Below the pieces are notes generated by a model, which did not search any database, had not been told where the DNA came from, and saw only the letters and a list, made by a program, of their open reading frames with translations. DNA of 64,000 nucleotides. It comes from Dyella ginsengisoli LA-4. GTDB taxonomy: Bacteria; Pseudomonadota; Gammaproteobacteria; Xanthomonadales; Rhodanobacteraceae. The stretch's first letter is position 1. Each line of letters starts with the position of its first letter. The stretch spans positions 62,001 to 126,000 of the forward strand of contig NZ_AMSF01000025.1 of NCBI RefSeq assembly GCF_000334915.1, given 5' to 3'. Shown here piece by piece: positions 32,675 to 40,585 of this stretch. Both the position numbers and the translations under genes were made by a program.

Positions 32675-33709
32675 ATGAAGCCCGTTTCGCTGATCCAGTT
32701 CCTGATCGAGGAACGCCGCGCCGGCCACATCAACGCGGAGCTGTCGCTGCTGATCGAGGTGGTGGCGCGCGCCTGCAAGCGCATCAGCGTGGCGACCAAC
32801 AAGGGTGCGCTCGGTGGCGTGCTCGGCATGGCCGCCGGCGAGGGCGACGCGGCCAGCATCAACGTGCAGGGCGAGGCGCAGAAGAAGCTGGACGTGATCT
32901 CCAACGAGATCCTGCTGGAGGCGAACGCCTGGGGCGGCCACCTCGCCGCCTGCGCGTCGGAGGAGATGGAGGATCCGCAGCCGATCCCCGACATGTACCC
33001 GAAGGGCAACCACCTGCTGCTGTTCGATCCGCTGGACGGCAGCTCGAACATCGACGTGAACATCTCCGTCGGCACGATCTTCTCGGTGCTGCGCTGCCCG
33101 GACGGCGTGACCGAGCCGAAGGCCGAGCACTTCCTGCAGGCCGGCACCGAGCAGCTGGCCGCCGGCTACGTGGTGTACGGCCCGGCCACGGTGATGGTGC
33201 TGACCTTCGGCCACGGCACCCATGAGTTCACCCTGGACCGCGAGGTCGGCAGCTTCGTCCTCAGCCGGCGCGACATCCGCATCCCCGAGGCCACCGGCGA
33301 ATTCGCCATCAACATGTCCAACCAGCGCCACTGGGAGGCGCCGATGCAGCGCTACATCGGCGAGCTGCTGGCCGGCAAGGACGGCCCGCGCGGGCGCGAC
33401 TTCAACATGCGCTGGGTCGCCTCGATGGTGGCCGACGTGCACCGCATCATCACCCGCGGCGGCGTGTTCTTCTATCCGCTGGACGCCAAGATCAGGGCCC
33501 AGGGCGGCAAGCTGCGGCTGATGTACGAAGCCAACCCGATGGCCTTCATCGTCGAGCAGGCCGGCGGCGCGGCGACTACCGGCCGCGAGCGCATCCTCGA
33601 CGTACCGCCGGGTGCCCTGCACCAGCGTGTGCCGGTGTTCCTCGGTTCCCGCGAGGAAGTGGAGCGTGCGACCCACTACCACCGCGAGGCCGACGGCCTG
33701 CGCGGCTGA
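32675..33709 (+). CDS. fbp: Fructose-1,6-bisphosphatase, class I
   Basis: Cytoplasmic gluconeogenic enzyme hydrolysing fructose 1,6-bisphosphate to fructose 6-phosphate with Mg2+. The 344-aa length is normal. The metal and phosphate site is in [20 protein letters not shown], with CASEEMEDP upstream supplying acidic ligands, and the substrate-binding [20 protein letters not shown] and [17 protein letters not shown] downstream. The ATG at 32675 has CGGAGA just upstream. It stands as a single gene, divergent from the DJ-1 chain and followed by a long hairpin. Confidence 0.97.
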   Translation: MKPVSLIQFLIEERRAGHINAELSLLIEVVARACKRISVATNKGALGGVLGMAAGEGDAASINVQGEAQKKLDVISNEILLEANAWGGHLAACASEEMEDPQPIPDMYPKGNHLLLFDPLDGSSNIDVNISVGTIFSVLRCPDGVTEPKAEHFLQAGTEQLAAGYVVYGPATVMVLTFGHGTHEFTLDREVGSFVLSRRDIRIPEATGEFAINMSNQRHWEAPMQRYIGELLAGKDGPRGRDFNMRWVASMVADVHRIITRGGVFFYPLDAKIRAQGGKLRLMYEANPMAFIVEQAGGAATTGRERILDVPPGALHQRVPVFLGSREEVERATHYHREADGLRG

Positions 33710-33715
33710 CCGCAC

Positions 33716-33755
33716 GGCGCGGGCGTTCCGCAGGGGTTTGCGAAGCGCCCGCGCC
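33716..33755 (+). terminator. Long hairpin after fbp (candidate terminator)
   Basis: Perfect 10-bp arms GGCGCGGGCG and CGCCCGCGCC around a 20-base loop that can itself pair (TTCCGCA with TGCGAA, one bulge). It begins six bases after the fbp stop. There is no T-run after it, so it may act in mRNA stability or as a factor-dependent terminator. Confidence 0.45.
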
Positions 33756-33832
33756 ATGGCTTGCAGCACTTGGAGCGGTGCCCCGCGCGCTGCTAGGTTC
33801 GAAGGCTTCTCCACCCGCCGAGAGAGCCGCCG

Positions 33833-35872
33833 ATGTCCCGAGTCTCCCTGCTGCCGCTGGCCCTGCTGGCCGGCCTGACCCTGCCGGCCTTCGCCGGCAC
33901 CGCGCCGGTCGATCCGCGCATCGACCATCTGCTGACCGAGCTGGGCAAGGTGCGCGGCATCCACGGCGTGCAGCTGTCGCCCGACGGACGCCAGCTGGCC
34001 TGGGTGGTGGACACCGACGGCGAGCCCGCGGTGATGCTGGCGAAGGCCAATGGCCGCGACGCCCACCGCCTCAACACCCGCGACGCGGCCGGCAGCTGCC
34101 GTGAATCCAGCCTCGCCTGGGCGCCGGATTCGCAGCACCTCGCGTTCCTCTCCACCTGCGCCAGCATCGGCGCGGGCAAGGGCCACCCGGCCGTGGTGGT
34201 GGCCGACACCCGTGGCGCGGCCGCCCCGGTGAAGCTGGCCGCACTGGATGGCTACGCCCGCGCGCTGCGCTGGTCGCCCGACGGCCGCGAGCTCGGCTTC
34301 CTCTACGTCGAAGGCGCCACCCGTGCCGCCAGCGCGGTGGCCGCGGCCAAGCCGGCCGCCGGCGAGATCGGCGTGGACGGGCTGGAGGTGCAGCGCATCG
34401 CCGCGGTGCCCGCCAGCGGTGGCACCGTGGAGATGCTCACCCCGGCGTCGAGCTACGTCTACGAATTCAGCTGGTCGCCAGACAGCCGCCAGCTCGCCTA
34501 CGTCGCCGCGCCGGCGCCCGGCGACAACAACTGGTGGATCGCCAGGCTGTACGCGCAGGAGGCGAAGGCCGGCGCCGAGCCCCGCGCACTGGTCGACACG
34601 CGCACCGTGGAAGGCCCGCTGCACGGCCTGCAGATGGCGCTGCCGCGCTGGTCGCCGGACGGTTCGCGGATCGTCTTCATCGGCGGCCTGATGAGCGACC
34701 AGGGCGCGACCGGCGGCGATCTCTATGCCGTGCCCTCGACCGGCGGCGCGGTCACCGCGCTGACTCCGGGCATCAAGGTCACCCCGGTGTGGTTCGGCTG
34801 GACCGGGGCCGACCGCCTGCTGGTGGCGCAGATCCGCAACGGCCGCAGCGAGGTGGCGCCGTACGCCATCGACGCCCGCCACGCCACGGCGCAGGCGCCG
34901 CTGTTCGCACTGGACGCCAGCCTCGGCGACGGCACCGCGGCGATGGGCCTGTCGCTGTCGGCCGACCATGCGAAGGTCGCGTTCGCGCAGAGCTCCTACG
35001 CCGCCGCGCCGGAAGTGCATGCCGGCCGGCTGGGGCGCACGCCGCCGCCGGCGGTCACCGCGATCAACGCGGCGCTGAAGCCGTCGTGGGGCAAGGCCGA
35101 GTCGGTCGAGTGGGACAACGAGGGCCGCCACGTGCAGGGCTGGCTGCTGTACCCGGCACACTACGACGCGAAGAAGTCCTACCCGATGATCGTCGCCGTG
35201 CACGGCGGTCCGGCCAGTGCCGTGCTGCCGCGCTGGCCGGCGGTCGGCTTCGGCGGCGTGCCGTTCTCGGCGCTGGACTACTTCGTGTTCATGCCCAACC
35301 CGCGCGGCAGCTACGGCCAGGGCGAGGCCTACGTGCAGGCCAACCGCAAGGACTTCGGCTACGGCGACCTGCGCGACATCCTCGCCGGCGTCGACACCAT
35401 CGAGAAAAAGCTGCCGGTGGACGACAAGCGCCTGGGCCTCACCGGCTGGAGCTACGGCGGCTTCATGAGCATGTTCGTGCCGACCCAGACCCAGCGCTTC
35501 CGCGCGGTGGTCGCCGGCGCCGGCATCTCCGACTGGCAGAGCTACTACGGCGAGAACCTGATCGACCAGTGGATGATCCCGTACTTCGGTGCCTCGGTGT
35601 ACGACGATCCGGCGGTGTACGCGAAGAGCTCGGCGATCCACTTCATCAAGCAGGTGAAGACGCCGATGCTGATCGTGGTCGGCGACCGCGACGCCGAATG
35701 CCCGGCCCCGCAGTCCTTCGAGATGTGGCACGCGCTGCGCACGCTCGGCGTGCCGACCTCGCTGGTGGTGTACCCGAACGAGGGCCACCACTTCGTCGAC
35801 CCGGCGCACCAGCGCGATGTGCTGCAGCGCGCGCTGATGTGGTTCGAGAAGTACCTGCCGCCGGGCGGCTGA
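33833..35872 (+). CDS. Exported S9 family (prolyl oligopeptidase/DPP-type) peptidase
   Basis: A 679-aa serine peptidase with a signal peptide (MSRVSLLPLALLAGLTLPAFA) and a seven-bladed propeller (e.g. HGVQLSPDGRQLAWVV, YEFSWSPDSRQLAYVAAP, ALPRWSPDGSRIVFIGG) followed by an alpha/beta-hydrolase domain. The catalytic triad is seen in LTGWSYGGFMSMF (Ser), VVGDRDAECPAPQ (Asp) and YPNEGHHFVDP (His); NPRGSYGQGEAYVQ is another S9 mark. It probably trims peptides, often after Pro or Ala, in the periplasm. A strong intrinsic terminator follows. Confidence 0.95.
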   Translation: MSRVSLLPLALLAGLTLPAFAGTAPVDPRIDHLLTELGKVRGIHGVQLSPDGRQLAWVVDTDGEPAVMLAKANGRDAHRLNTRDAAGSCRESSLAWAPDSQHLAFLSTCASIGAGKGHPAVVVADTRGAAAPVKLAALDGYARALRWSPDGRELGFLYVEGATRAASAVAAAKPAAGEIGVDGLEVQRIAAVPASGGTVEMLTPASSYVYEFSWSPDSRQLAYVAAPAPGDNNWWIARLYAQEAKAGAEPRALVDTRTVEGPLHGLQMALPRWSPDGSRIVFIGGLMSDQGATGGDLYAVPSTGGAVTALTPGIKVTPVWFGWTGADRLLVAQIRNGRSEVAPYAIDARHATAQAPLFALDASLGDGTAAMGLSLSADHAKVAFAQSSYAAAPEVHAGRLGRTPPPAVTAINAALKPSWGKAESVEWDNEGRHVQGWLLYPAHYDAKKSYPMIVAVHGGPASAVLPRWPAVGFGGVPFSALDYFVFMPNPRGSYGQGEAYVQANRKDFGYGDLRDILAGVDTIEKKLPVDDKRLGLTGWSYGGFMSMFVPTQTQRFRAVVAGAGISDWQSYYGENLIDQWMIPYFGASVYDDPAVYAKSSAIHFIKQVKTPMLIVVGDRDAECPAPQSFEMWHALRTLGVPTSLVVYPNEGHHFVDPAHQRDVLQRALMWFEKYLPPGG

Positions 35873-35901
35873 GCCAACCGACCGGGCCGGATGAAGCACA
35901 G

Positions 35902-35928
35902 GGGCGAGTCGCAAGACTCGCCCTTTTT
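35902..35928 (+). terminator. Rho-independent terminator of S9 peptidase gene
   Basis: Perfect 9-bp stem GGGCGAGTC / GACTCGCCC with a GCAA tetraloop, followed at once by TTTTT. It lies 29 bp after the stop codon. Confidence 0.9.
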
Positions 35929-35986
35929 GCAAGGGGCGCGCCCGGCCTCCCCCGGCCCTGCCACGAGTCACGCTTGACGACGACCC

Positions 35987-36012
35987 ATGTGTATTGATGT
36001 ACTGATACACAT
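35987..36012. promoter_or_regulatory. Inverted repeat over the start codon of the GntR/YtrA regulator
   Basis: ATGTGTAT and ATACACAT are perfect 8-bp arms with a 10-bp spacer. The right arm includes the first two bases of the ATG at 36011, so bound protein would block transcription or initiation. This fits autoregulation by the GntR-family protein encoded there. Confidence 0.65.
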
Positions 36013-36394
36013 GGACGCATCGCTGCTTACCATCCAACCCGCCTCGGCCGAGCCGATCTACCGGCAGATCGTCGAGCAGCTGCGCCGCCTGATCGCCGGC
36101 GGCCAGCTCGCCGCGGGCGACCTGCTGCCCTCGGTGCGCGAGGTGGCGGCGTTCCACGCGATCAACCCGATGACCGTCTCGCGCGCCTACGGCATGGCCG
36201 AGTCCGAAGGCCTGCTCGAGCGACTGCGCGGCAAGGGCATGGCGGTGGCTGCCACCACGCGGCCGACACAGACGCAGGCACAGCGGCTGGCTCTGCTGGA
36301 GCCGCAGCTGCTGGCGCTGGCGCGCCACGCCCGTGAACTGGAACTGCCCGCCGCGGCGGTGCTGCGGCGGCTCGGCCGCCTGCTGGAGGACTGA
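36011..36394 (+). CDS. GntR family regulator, YtrA subfamily
   Basis: A 127-aa regulator with a GntR winged helix (EPIYRQIVEQLRRLIAGGQL, then LLPSVREVAAFHAINPMTVS, and YGMAESEGLLERLRGKGMAV) and only a short helical tail. This is the YtrA layout, which typically represses linked ABC-transporter genes. The ATG at 36011 is chosen; the frame is open further upstream, but that part holds the inverted repeat. The following CPBP gene starts one base after the stop codon, and ABC ATPase and permease genes follow, so the whole set is probably one autoregulated operon. Confidence 0.92.
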   Translation: MDASLLTIQPASAEPIYRQIVEQLRRLIAGGQLAAGDLLPSVREVAAFHAINPMTVSRAYGMAESEGLLERLRGKGMAVAATTRPTQTQAQRLALLEPQLLALARHARELELPAAAVLRRLGRLLED

Positions 36395-36395
36395 G

Positions 36396-37172
36396 ATGTT
36401 TATCCACCTCGCCCTGATGGGACTGGTTGGCTGGCTGCTGGTGGCCGAGCCCCTGCTGGGGAGGCGCGCATCGTTGCACCTTGGGCAAGCGCTCGATCGC
36501 GGCGAAGCGGATGCGCGCACGCGATTCCTGCTGGCCTGGACCTGGCAGGGCTGGACCCTGGTCGGTGTAACGCTGGCGATCGCGCTAGGCCTGGCCGGAT
36601 GGAGCCCGGCGCAACTGGGTCTGGCCTGGCCGCGCGTCCCGGCTGGCCTCGACGGCGGCGTCCTGCTCGGAATGACGGCGTCCATGATCGCCGGCGCCCT
36701 GATCGCCGCAGTCGGGCTGTGGGTAGCGGCGCGCCGACGGCACGGGACACCTGCGGCAACCCCGGCGATCCCGGCAGCACCGGCAGCCGTGCTGCGCATG
36801 CTGCCGCGCACCCGGCGCGAACGGCTTGCCTTCGCTGCACTGGCGCTGACCGCCGGTATCGGCGAGGAGATCGTCTGGCGCGGCTTCGGCCTGGCCGTAT
36901 TGCGCACCTGGCTGCCCCATGCCGGCCCGTTGCCTTACGTGCTGCTGCTCGCCACAACGTTCGGCTGGGCCCACCTCTACCAGGGCCGCGCCGGGGTGAT
37001 CGTCACCGCGCTGGTCGGCGGCGTGTTCGCCGCGCTCTATCTCGCCAGCGGCAGCCTGCTGGTCCCGATGGTGCTGCACGTGCTGATGGACCTGCGCGCC
37101 CTGCTTATCCGCTTGCCACCGGACGACCCTCACGCGGCAGCGTCCGGTCCATCCACCAGGGAGGTTTCATGA
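36396..37172 (+). CDS. CPBP family intramembrane metalloprotease
   Basis: Polytopic membrane protein of 258 aa with the CPBP/Abi (Rce1-like) motifs: motif 1 AGIGEEIVWRGFGLAVLR (EExxxR), motif 2 TFGWAHLYQGRAGVIVT (FxxxH), and motif 3 LLVPMVLHVLMDLRA (HxxxD-like). Family members process or bind membrane peptides, often for bacteriocin immunity or prenylated substrates. The ATG at 36396 is one base after the regulator stop, and its own stop overlaps the ABC ATPase start (ATGA-type). Its presence suggests the exporter handles a processed peptide or an envelope-active compound; that is inference. Confidence 0.88.
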   Translation: MFIHLALMGLVGWLLVAEPLLGRRASLHLGQALDRGEADARTRFLLAWTWQGWTLVGVTLAIALGLAGWSPAQLGLAWPRVPAGLDGGVLLGMTASMIAGALIAAVGLWVAARRRHGTPAATPAIPAAPAAVLRMLPRTRRERLAFAALALTAGIGEEIVWRGFGLAVLRTWLPHAGPLPYVLLLATTFGWAHLYQGRAGVIVTALVGGVFAALYLASGSLLVPMVLHVLMDLRALLIRLPPDDPHAAASGPSTREVS

Positions 37173-38065
37173 ACGCGATGCTCAAGGACGCCGCCGACCG
37201 GCTCGATCCGCCGCTGGCGGCCCATGGCCTGGGCCATGGTTACGAGGGTGCCACCGTGCTGCACGGCATCGACCTGGCGCTGGCACCGGGCAGCGTGCTC
37301 GGCCTGATCGGCCGCAACGGTGCCGGCAAGTCCACCCTGATCCGCGCCATGCTCGGCCTGCTCGAACCGGCTGCCGGCGAGGCCCGTGTGTTCGGCCAGC
37401 CGGCGCTGCGCATGGACGACCAGGCAAAGGCGCGTCTGGCCTACGTGCCGCAGCAGCCGGAAGCCCTGGGCTGGCTCACCGCCGCACAACTGCTCGACTA
37501 CGTCGGCCGGTTCTATCCCCGATGGGATGCGCGCTTCGCCGGAAAGACCCTCGAGCGCTGGAAGATCCCGCCAAACAAGCTGCTGGCCAAGCTGTCGCCG
37601 GGTGAGCGGCAGCGGGTCGACCTGATCAGGGCACTGGCCTCGCAGCCGGAACTGCTGGTGCTGGACGAACCGGCCGCCGCGCTCGATCCGGTCGCCCGCC
37701 GCGAACTGCTGCGCGAGGTGGCGCTGCGGGCCGGCGAATCCGGCACCACCGTACTGTTCTCCACCCACATCGTCTCCGACCTGGAGCGGATCGCGTCGGA
37801 CATCGCCTTCCTGCACGAGGGAAAGCTGCTGCTGCACTGCGCCGCCGACGACACCAAGGAGCGCTTCGCCCGGCTGTGGCTGCCGGCGGCGATGAGTGCG
37901 GCCGCACCCGCCGCTGCATTGAGTCGGCGTCGGCATGAGGACGGCAGCCTCAGCCTCGTGGTGGAGCGCGATGAGCGCGGCCAGTGGCCGGAGGCGTCAC
38001 GGTTGAACGGAGCGCGCGTCGACGCGCTGGGGCTGGAGGACCTGTTCGTGGAGGTGGCCGAATGA
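37169..38065 (+). CDS. ABC transporter ATP-binding protein
   Basis: A 298-aa ATPase. Walker A is GLIGRNGAGKSTLIRAML; the Q-loop is AYVPQQPEALGW; the signature is AKLSPGERQRVDLIRAL, LSPGE rather than the usual LSGGQ; Walker B is LLVLDEPAAALDPVARREL; and the switch His is in TVLFSTHIVSDLERIASD. The C terminus has about 70 extra residues. It starts within the CPBP stop and its own stop overlaps the permease ATG (ATGA). Together with the permease it forms an exporter of the kind YtrA-type regulators control (e.g. cell-wall-antibiotic response in Bacillus). Confidence 0.93.
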   Translation: MNAMLKDAADRLDPPLAAHGLGHGYEGATVLHGIDLALAPGSVLGLIGRNGAGKSTLIRAMLGLLEPAAGEARVFGQPALRMDDQAKARLAYVPQQPEALGWLTAAQLLDYVGRFYPRWDARFAGKTLERWKIPPNKLLAKLSPGERQRVDLIRALASQPELLVLDEPAAALDPVARRELLREVALRAGESGTTVLFSTHIVSDLERIASDIAFLHEGKLLLHCAADDTKERFARLWLPAAMSAAAPAAALSRRRHEDGSLSLVVERDERGQWPEASRLNGARVDALGLEDLFVEVAE

Positions 38066-39552
38066 GAGCGCGCGACCTGCTGCTGACCTTCGGGCGGACC
38101 ACCTACCCCTCGGTTCGGTGGCTCGTGGGAGGCGTGTTCCCGCTCGGGGTCGCGGTCGCCATCGTTGTCCGCCTGCTGTGGCCGGGGGCGAAGGGCGGAC
38201 ATATCGCGCTGCTCGCCTTCGAGGGCGGCGTGGCCTACCTGTGGGCCTTTTTCATGCCGGCGAGCCTGCTGCTGGCCCGCGACGCCCGGCAACTGCGCAT
38301 TCCGCGGCTGGAGGCGGTGGCAGCCGCTGCCGTCGGGCTCGCGGCGCTGGCGACCGTCGGAATCGGGGCAGCACTCGGAAAAGCGACGCTGGGGGAGACC
38401 AGCGCGGCCGCCCTGACCGCGCTGGTGCTTGCATCGGGATTCGCATTCAGCCTGCTGCCGGGTCCGGTAGCAATGCTGATCGGACTCCTTCCCGCCGCGT
38501 CCGACGCGGCGCGGCGGGTGCTGCCCGTTCCCACGCTCGACGATCCCCGTTCGACGATCTGGTGGGCAGTGGCCGCGGCAGGCTTCGGCGTGATCTGTGC
38601 CATACGCTGGCACGGGCTGATTCGCCTGGACGACCGCGAGGCCGAACGCTCCAGCGCCATGGTGATGCGCCTGCGCGGCAAGAACGCCACCGGCCATTGG
38701 GCCGGCAGCGGCGCCGGCGTCCGCACCGTGGATCGGCGACGGCCGGGCTGGCTGCAGCCGGAGGCGAACCTCCGGCGCACCGGCCCGGCGCATCCGGTGG
38801 CCTCGCTGCGCGTGGCGCTCGGCGGCGGGTTCGTGCCGCAAACCCTGCGGGGACTCTGCCGCCGCGGCCTCACGATGGCCGGGCCGATGCTGGTCTTCAT
38901 CGCTGCGATGATGCTGATCCTCGCCACCAAACCTGATGCCACCGTGTCGTCGCTGGGGGTGATCTATGCACTGGGCACCCCCATGCTGGCCGGGCTCGCG
39001 TTCATGCTGGCACTCGGCCTGCCGCTGGTCAGTGCCCTGACCGTGCGCCAGCGCTGGTCCACGTCGCAGCGCGAACTGGCGGTGCTGGGGGTGCTGCCCG
39101 GTCTGGGTACGCCCGACCGGGTCCGCCAGGCTCTGCTGCGGGCTGCCCTGGCGCGGCCCGTCGTCATCAATCTGCTGCTCACCGTGGCGGGATGGATCAT
39201 CGCCCAGCGCATGAATCTCAGCGTCATCGCCACCCTCGCGCTGGTCGGGGCGCCGCTGCTCTGCCTCCTTGCCGGCGTGGCGTTGACGCTCGACGCGCTC
39301 GGCCCGCAGCCGTTGCGCGGCTGGGCCCTCGGTCTGGTGTGCAGCGCATTGACCATCGTGGTGCTCATCAGCACGATCACCGGCATGCTCGCCAGCCAGT
39401 TGCGGCAAGGCGGTCCCTGGGCCGGATCGCCTGCCTTGTGGAGCATCTACCTCGCGGTGGCGCTGGCACTGACCACGGTGCTCGGCTGGATCGCAGCACG
39501 CGGCGCTCGCGGCATGGCACGGCAGCCACACCCGTTCCTCGCCCACGGATGA
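38062..39552 (+). CDS. ABC transporter permease-like membrane protein
   Basis: Integral membrane protein of 496 aa with many hydrophobic helices, e.g. LVGGVFPLGVAVAIVVRLLW, VAAAAVGLAALATVGIGAAL, MAGPMLVFIAAMMLILATKP and LVCSALTIVVLISTITGMLA. No strongly conserved motif is visible, as is common for ABC-2-like permeases. Assignment rests on its position: its ATG overlaps the ATPase stop (ATGA). Codon use is like that of its neighbours. It is followed 16 bp later by three paralogous small membrane protein genes. Confidence 0.8.
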   Translation: MRARDLLLTFGRTTYPSVRWLVGGVFPLGVAVAIVVRLLWPGAKGGHIALLAFEGGVAYLWAFFMPASLLLARDARQLRIPRLEAVAAAAVGLAALATVGIGAALGKATLGETSAAALTALVLASGFAFSLLPGPVAMLIGLLPAASDAARRVLPVPTLDDPRSTIWWAVAAAGFGVICAIRWHGLIRLDDREAERSSAMVMRLRGKNATGHWAGSGAGVRTVDRRRPGWLQPEANLRRTGPAHPVASLRVALGGGFVPQTLRGLCRRGLTMAGPMLVFIAAMMLILATKPDATVSSLGVIYALGTPMLAGLAFMLALGLPLVSALTVRQRWSTSQRELAVLGVLPGLGTPDRVRQALLRAALARPVVINLLLTVAGWIIAQRMNLSVIATLALVGAPLLCLLAGVALTLDALGPQPLRGWALGLVCSALTIVVLISTITGMLASQLRQGGPWAGSPALWSIYLAVALALTTVLGWIAARGARGMARQPHPFLAHG

Positions 39553-39568
39553 TCCAGGAGCGTCGACC

Positions 39569-39907
39569 ATGACTCCGACCACGGCACGAAGCCTCGCCGA
39601 GCAATATCGACTCCCCGTCGCCACGACCGCCGAGATCGTCGGTGAGGCGACCCGTCAGGCGCTGCTGCGCTCCGGATGGTGCTGGACCCTGCTCGTGATC
39701 GGGCTCGGCGGCGCCGCTGGCCTGGCGTATGCGCTGGGCGATTCCGCCCCGGGAGACCATCACGAACTGAACATCTTCGCCCTGCTCATGGCGATCCAGG
39801 TGGTGATGCTGGCCTGGCGGCTGCTGGGCCAACGACTGGCGCGCCGGGCCATCCATGCCGAGGCGGCACGCATCGCCGCTCGCGCCCATCCGGAGCCGGA
39901 CGCATGA
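39569..39907 (+). CDS. Small membrane protein, first of three tandem paralogs
   Basis: A 112-aa protein of unknown family. It has an N-terminal helix with SLAEQYRLPVATTAEIVGE, two predicted membrane helices (WTLLVIGLGGAAGLAYAL and IFALLMAIQVVMLAWRLLG), and a basic/Ala-rich C-terminal helix (AIHAEAARIAARAHP). GGAG precedes the ATG. The two following genes have the same plan and related end motifs, and this stop overlaps the next ATG. It may be an accessory subunit of the adjacent ABC exporter; no function is known. Confidence 0.78.
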   Translation: MTPTTARSLAEQYRLPVATTAEIVGEATRQALLRSGWCWTLLVIGLGGAAGLAYALGDSAPGDHHELNIFALLMAIQVVMLAWRLLGQRLARRAIHAEAARIAARAHPEPDA

Positions 39908-40236
39908 TCGCGCGCACCGCGATCCGCCCGGAATGGCTGGCCGCACGTTACGGGCTGCGGCTGCCGGTGGCACGCGCCGTGGTACGCGACCACAGCCTCA
40001 GGCAGTGGCGGCGCTACGGCTGGCTGGCGCCTCCCACCGCCGCGCTCTGGCTGACCAGCGCGGCCGGAGACTTCGGGTGGGTGATACTTCCACGCGGTTG
40101 GGGCGGTCTCATGGTGGCTGCCGCGCTGCTGCTGCTCGGCCTGCACCTGTGGCTGGCACAGCGCGCGGCACGGGTGACGATCATGGCCGAAGCGGAGCGG
40201 CTGGCGCGCGATCCCATCGCTCGCAGCAGGGAATGA
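39904..40236 (+). CDS. Small membrane protein, second of three tandem paralogs
   Basis: A 110-aa product beginning MIARTAIRPEWLAARYGLRL. It repeats the plan of the preceding gene: an N-terminal LAARYGLRLPVARAVVRD helix, two membrane helices (WLAPPTAALWLTSAAGDFGW and LMVAAALLLLGLHLWLAQRA), and a C-terminal TIMAEAERLARDP helix. Its ATG overlaps the previous stop (ATGA). The longer frame upstream is rejected because it is a shadow of the first paralog. Function unknown. Confidence 0.78.
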   Translation: MIARTAIRPEWLAARYGLRLPVARAVVRDHSLRQWRRYGWLAPPTAALWLTSAAGDFGWVILPRGWGGLMVAAALLLLGLHLWLAQRAARVTIMAEAERLARDPIARSRE

Positions 40237-40240
40237 CGTC

Positions 40241-40585
40241 ATGCGATGGATCACCACGCAGCGCTTGGCCCGCGCCTACCGCCTTCCGTGGACGCAGGCC
40301 GAACGGATCGTGCGCGAGGAGTGCCTGCGGGCCGGCACGCGCGGAGGTCGCGCATGGGCGCTGGCGCTGATCCACCTCGCCGGTCTGTTCTGGCTGCTGT
40401 TCGGTGCCCACTGGCTGTTCCCCGCCCTGCATGGGTGGACACGCATGGGGATCGAATCGCCCGGCCTGCTGGTGTCGATGATCACCATGCTCGTGCCGCG
40501 CCTGCTCGCCGGTGATGTCATGCGGGTGCATGCCGAGGCGCTCGCCGCAACCGCGGAGCATTCAGAACAACTGCCCCTGCGGTGA
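40241..40585 (+). CDS. Small membrane protein, third of three tandem paralogs
   Basis: A 114-aa product beginning MRWITTQRLARAYRLPWTQA. It has an N-terminal RLARAYRLPWTQAERIVREE helix, two membrane helices (WALALIHLAGLFWLLFGAHW and LLVSMITMLVPRLLAGDV), and a C-terminal VMRVHAEALAATAEH helix, matching the two preceding proteins. It starts four bases after the second paralog. Its last 24 bp overlap the 3' end of the convergent radical SAM gene, so the C-terminal tail is shared antisense. Function unknown. Confidence 0.78.
   Translation: MRWITTQRLARAYRLPWTQAERIVREECLRAGTRGGRAWALALIHLAGLFWLLFGAHWLFPALHGWTRMGIESPGLLVSMITMLVPRLLAGDVMRVHAEALAATAEHSEQLPLR

Noticed and set aside
32390-36907. 1,505-residue open frame on the minus strand
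   Set aside because: It is antisense to fbp, the S9 peptidase and the GntR gene. Composition (His/Arg/Gln/Ala-rich) is that of a GC-rich shadow frame and no domain is visible.
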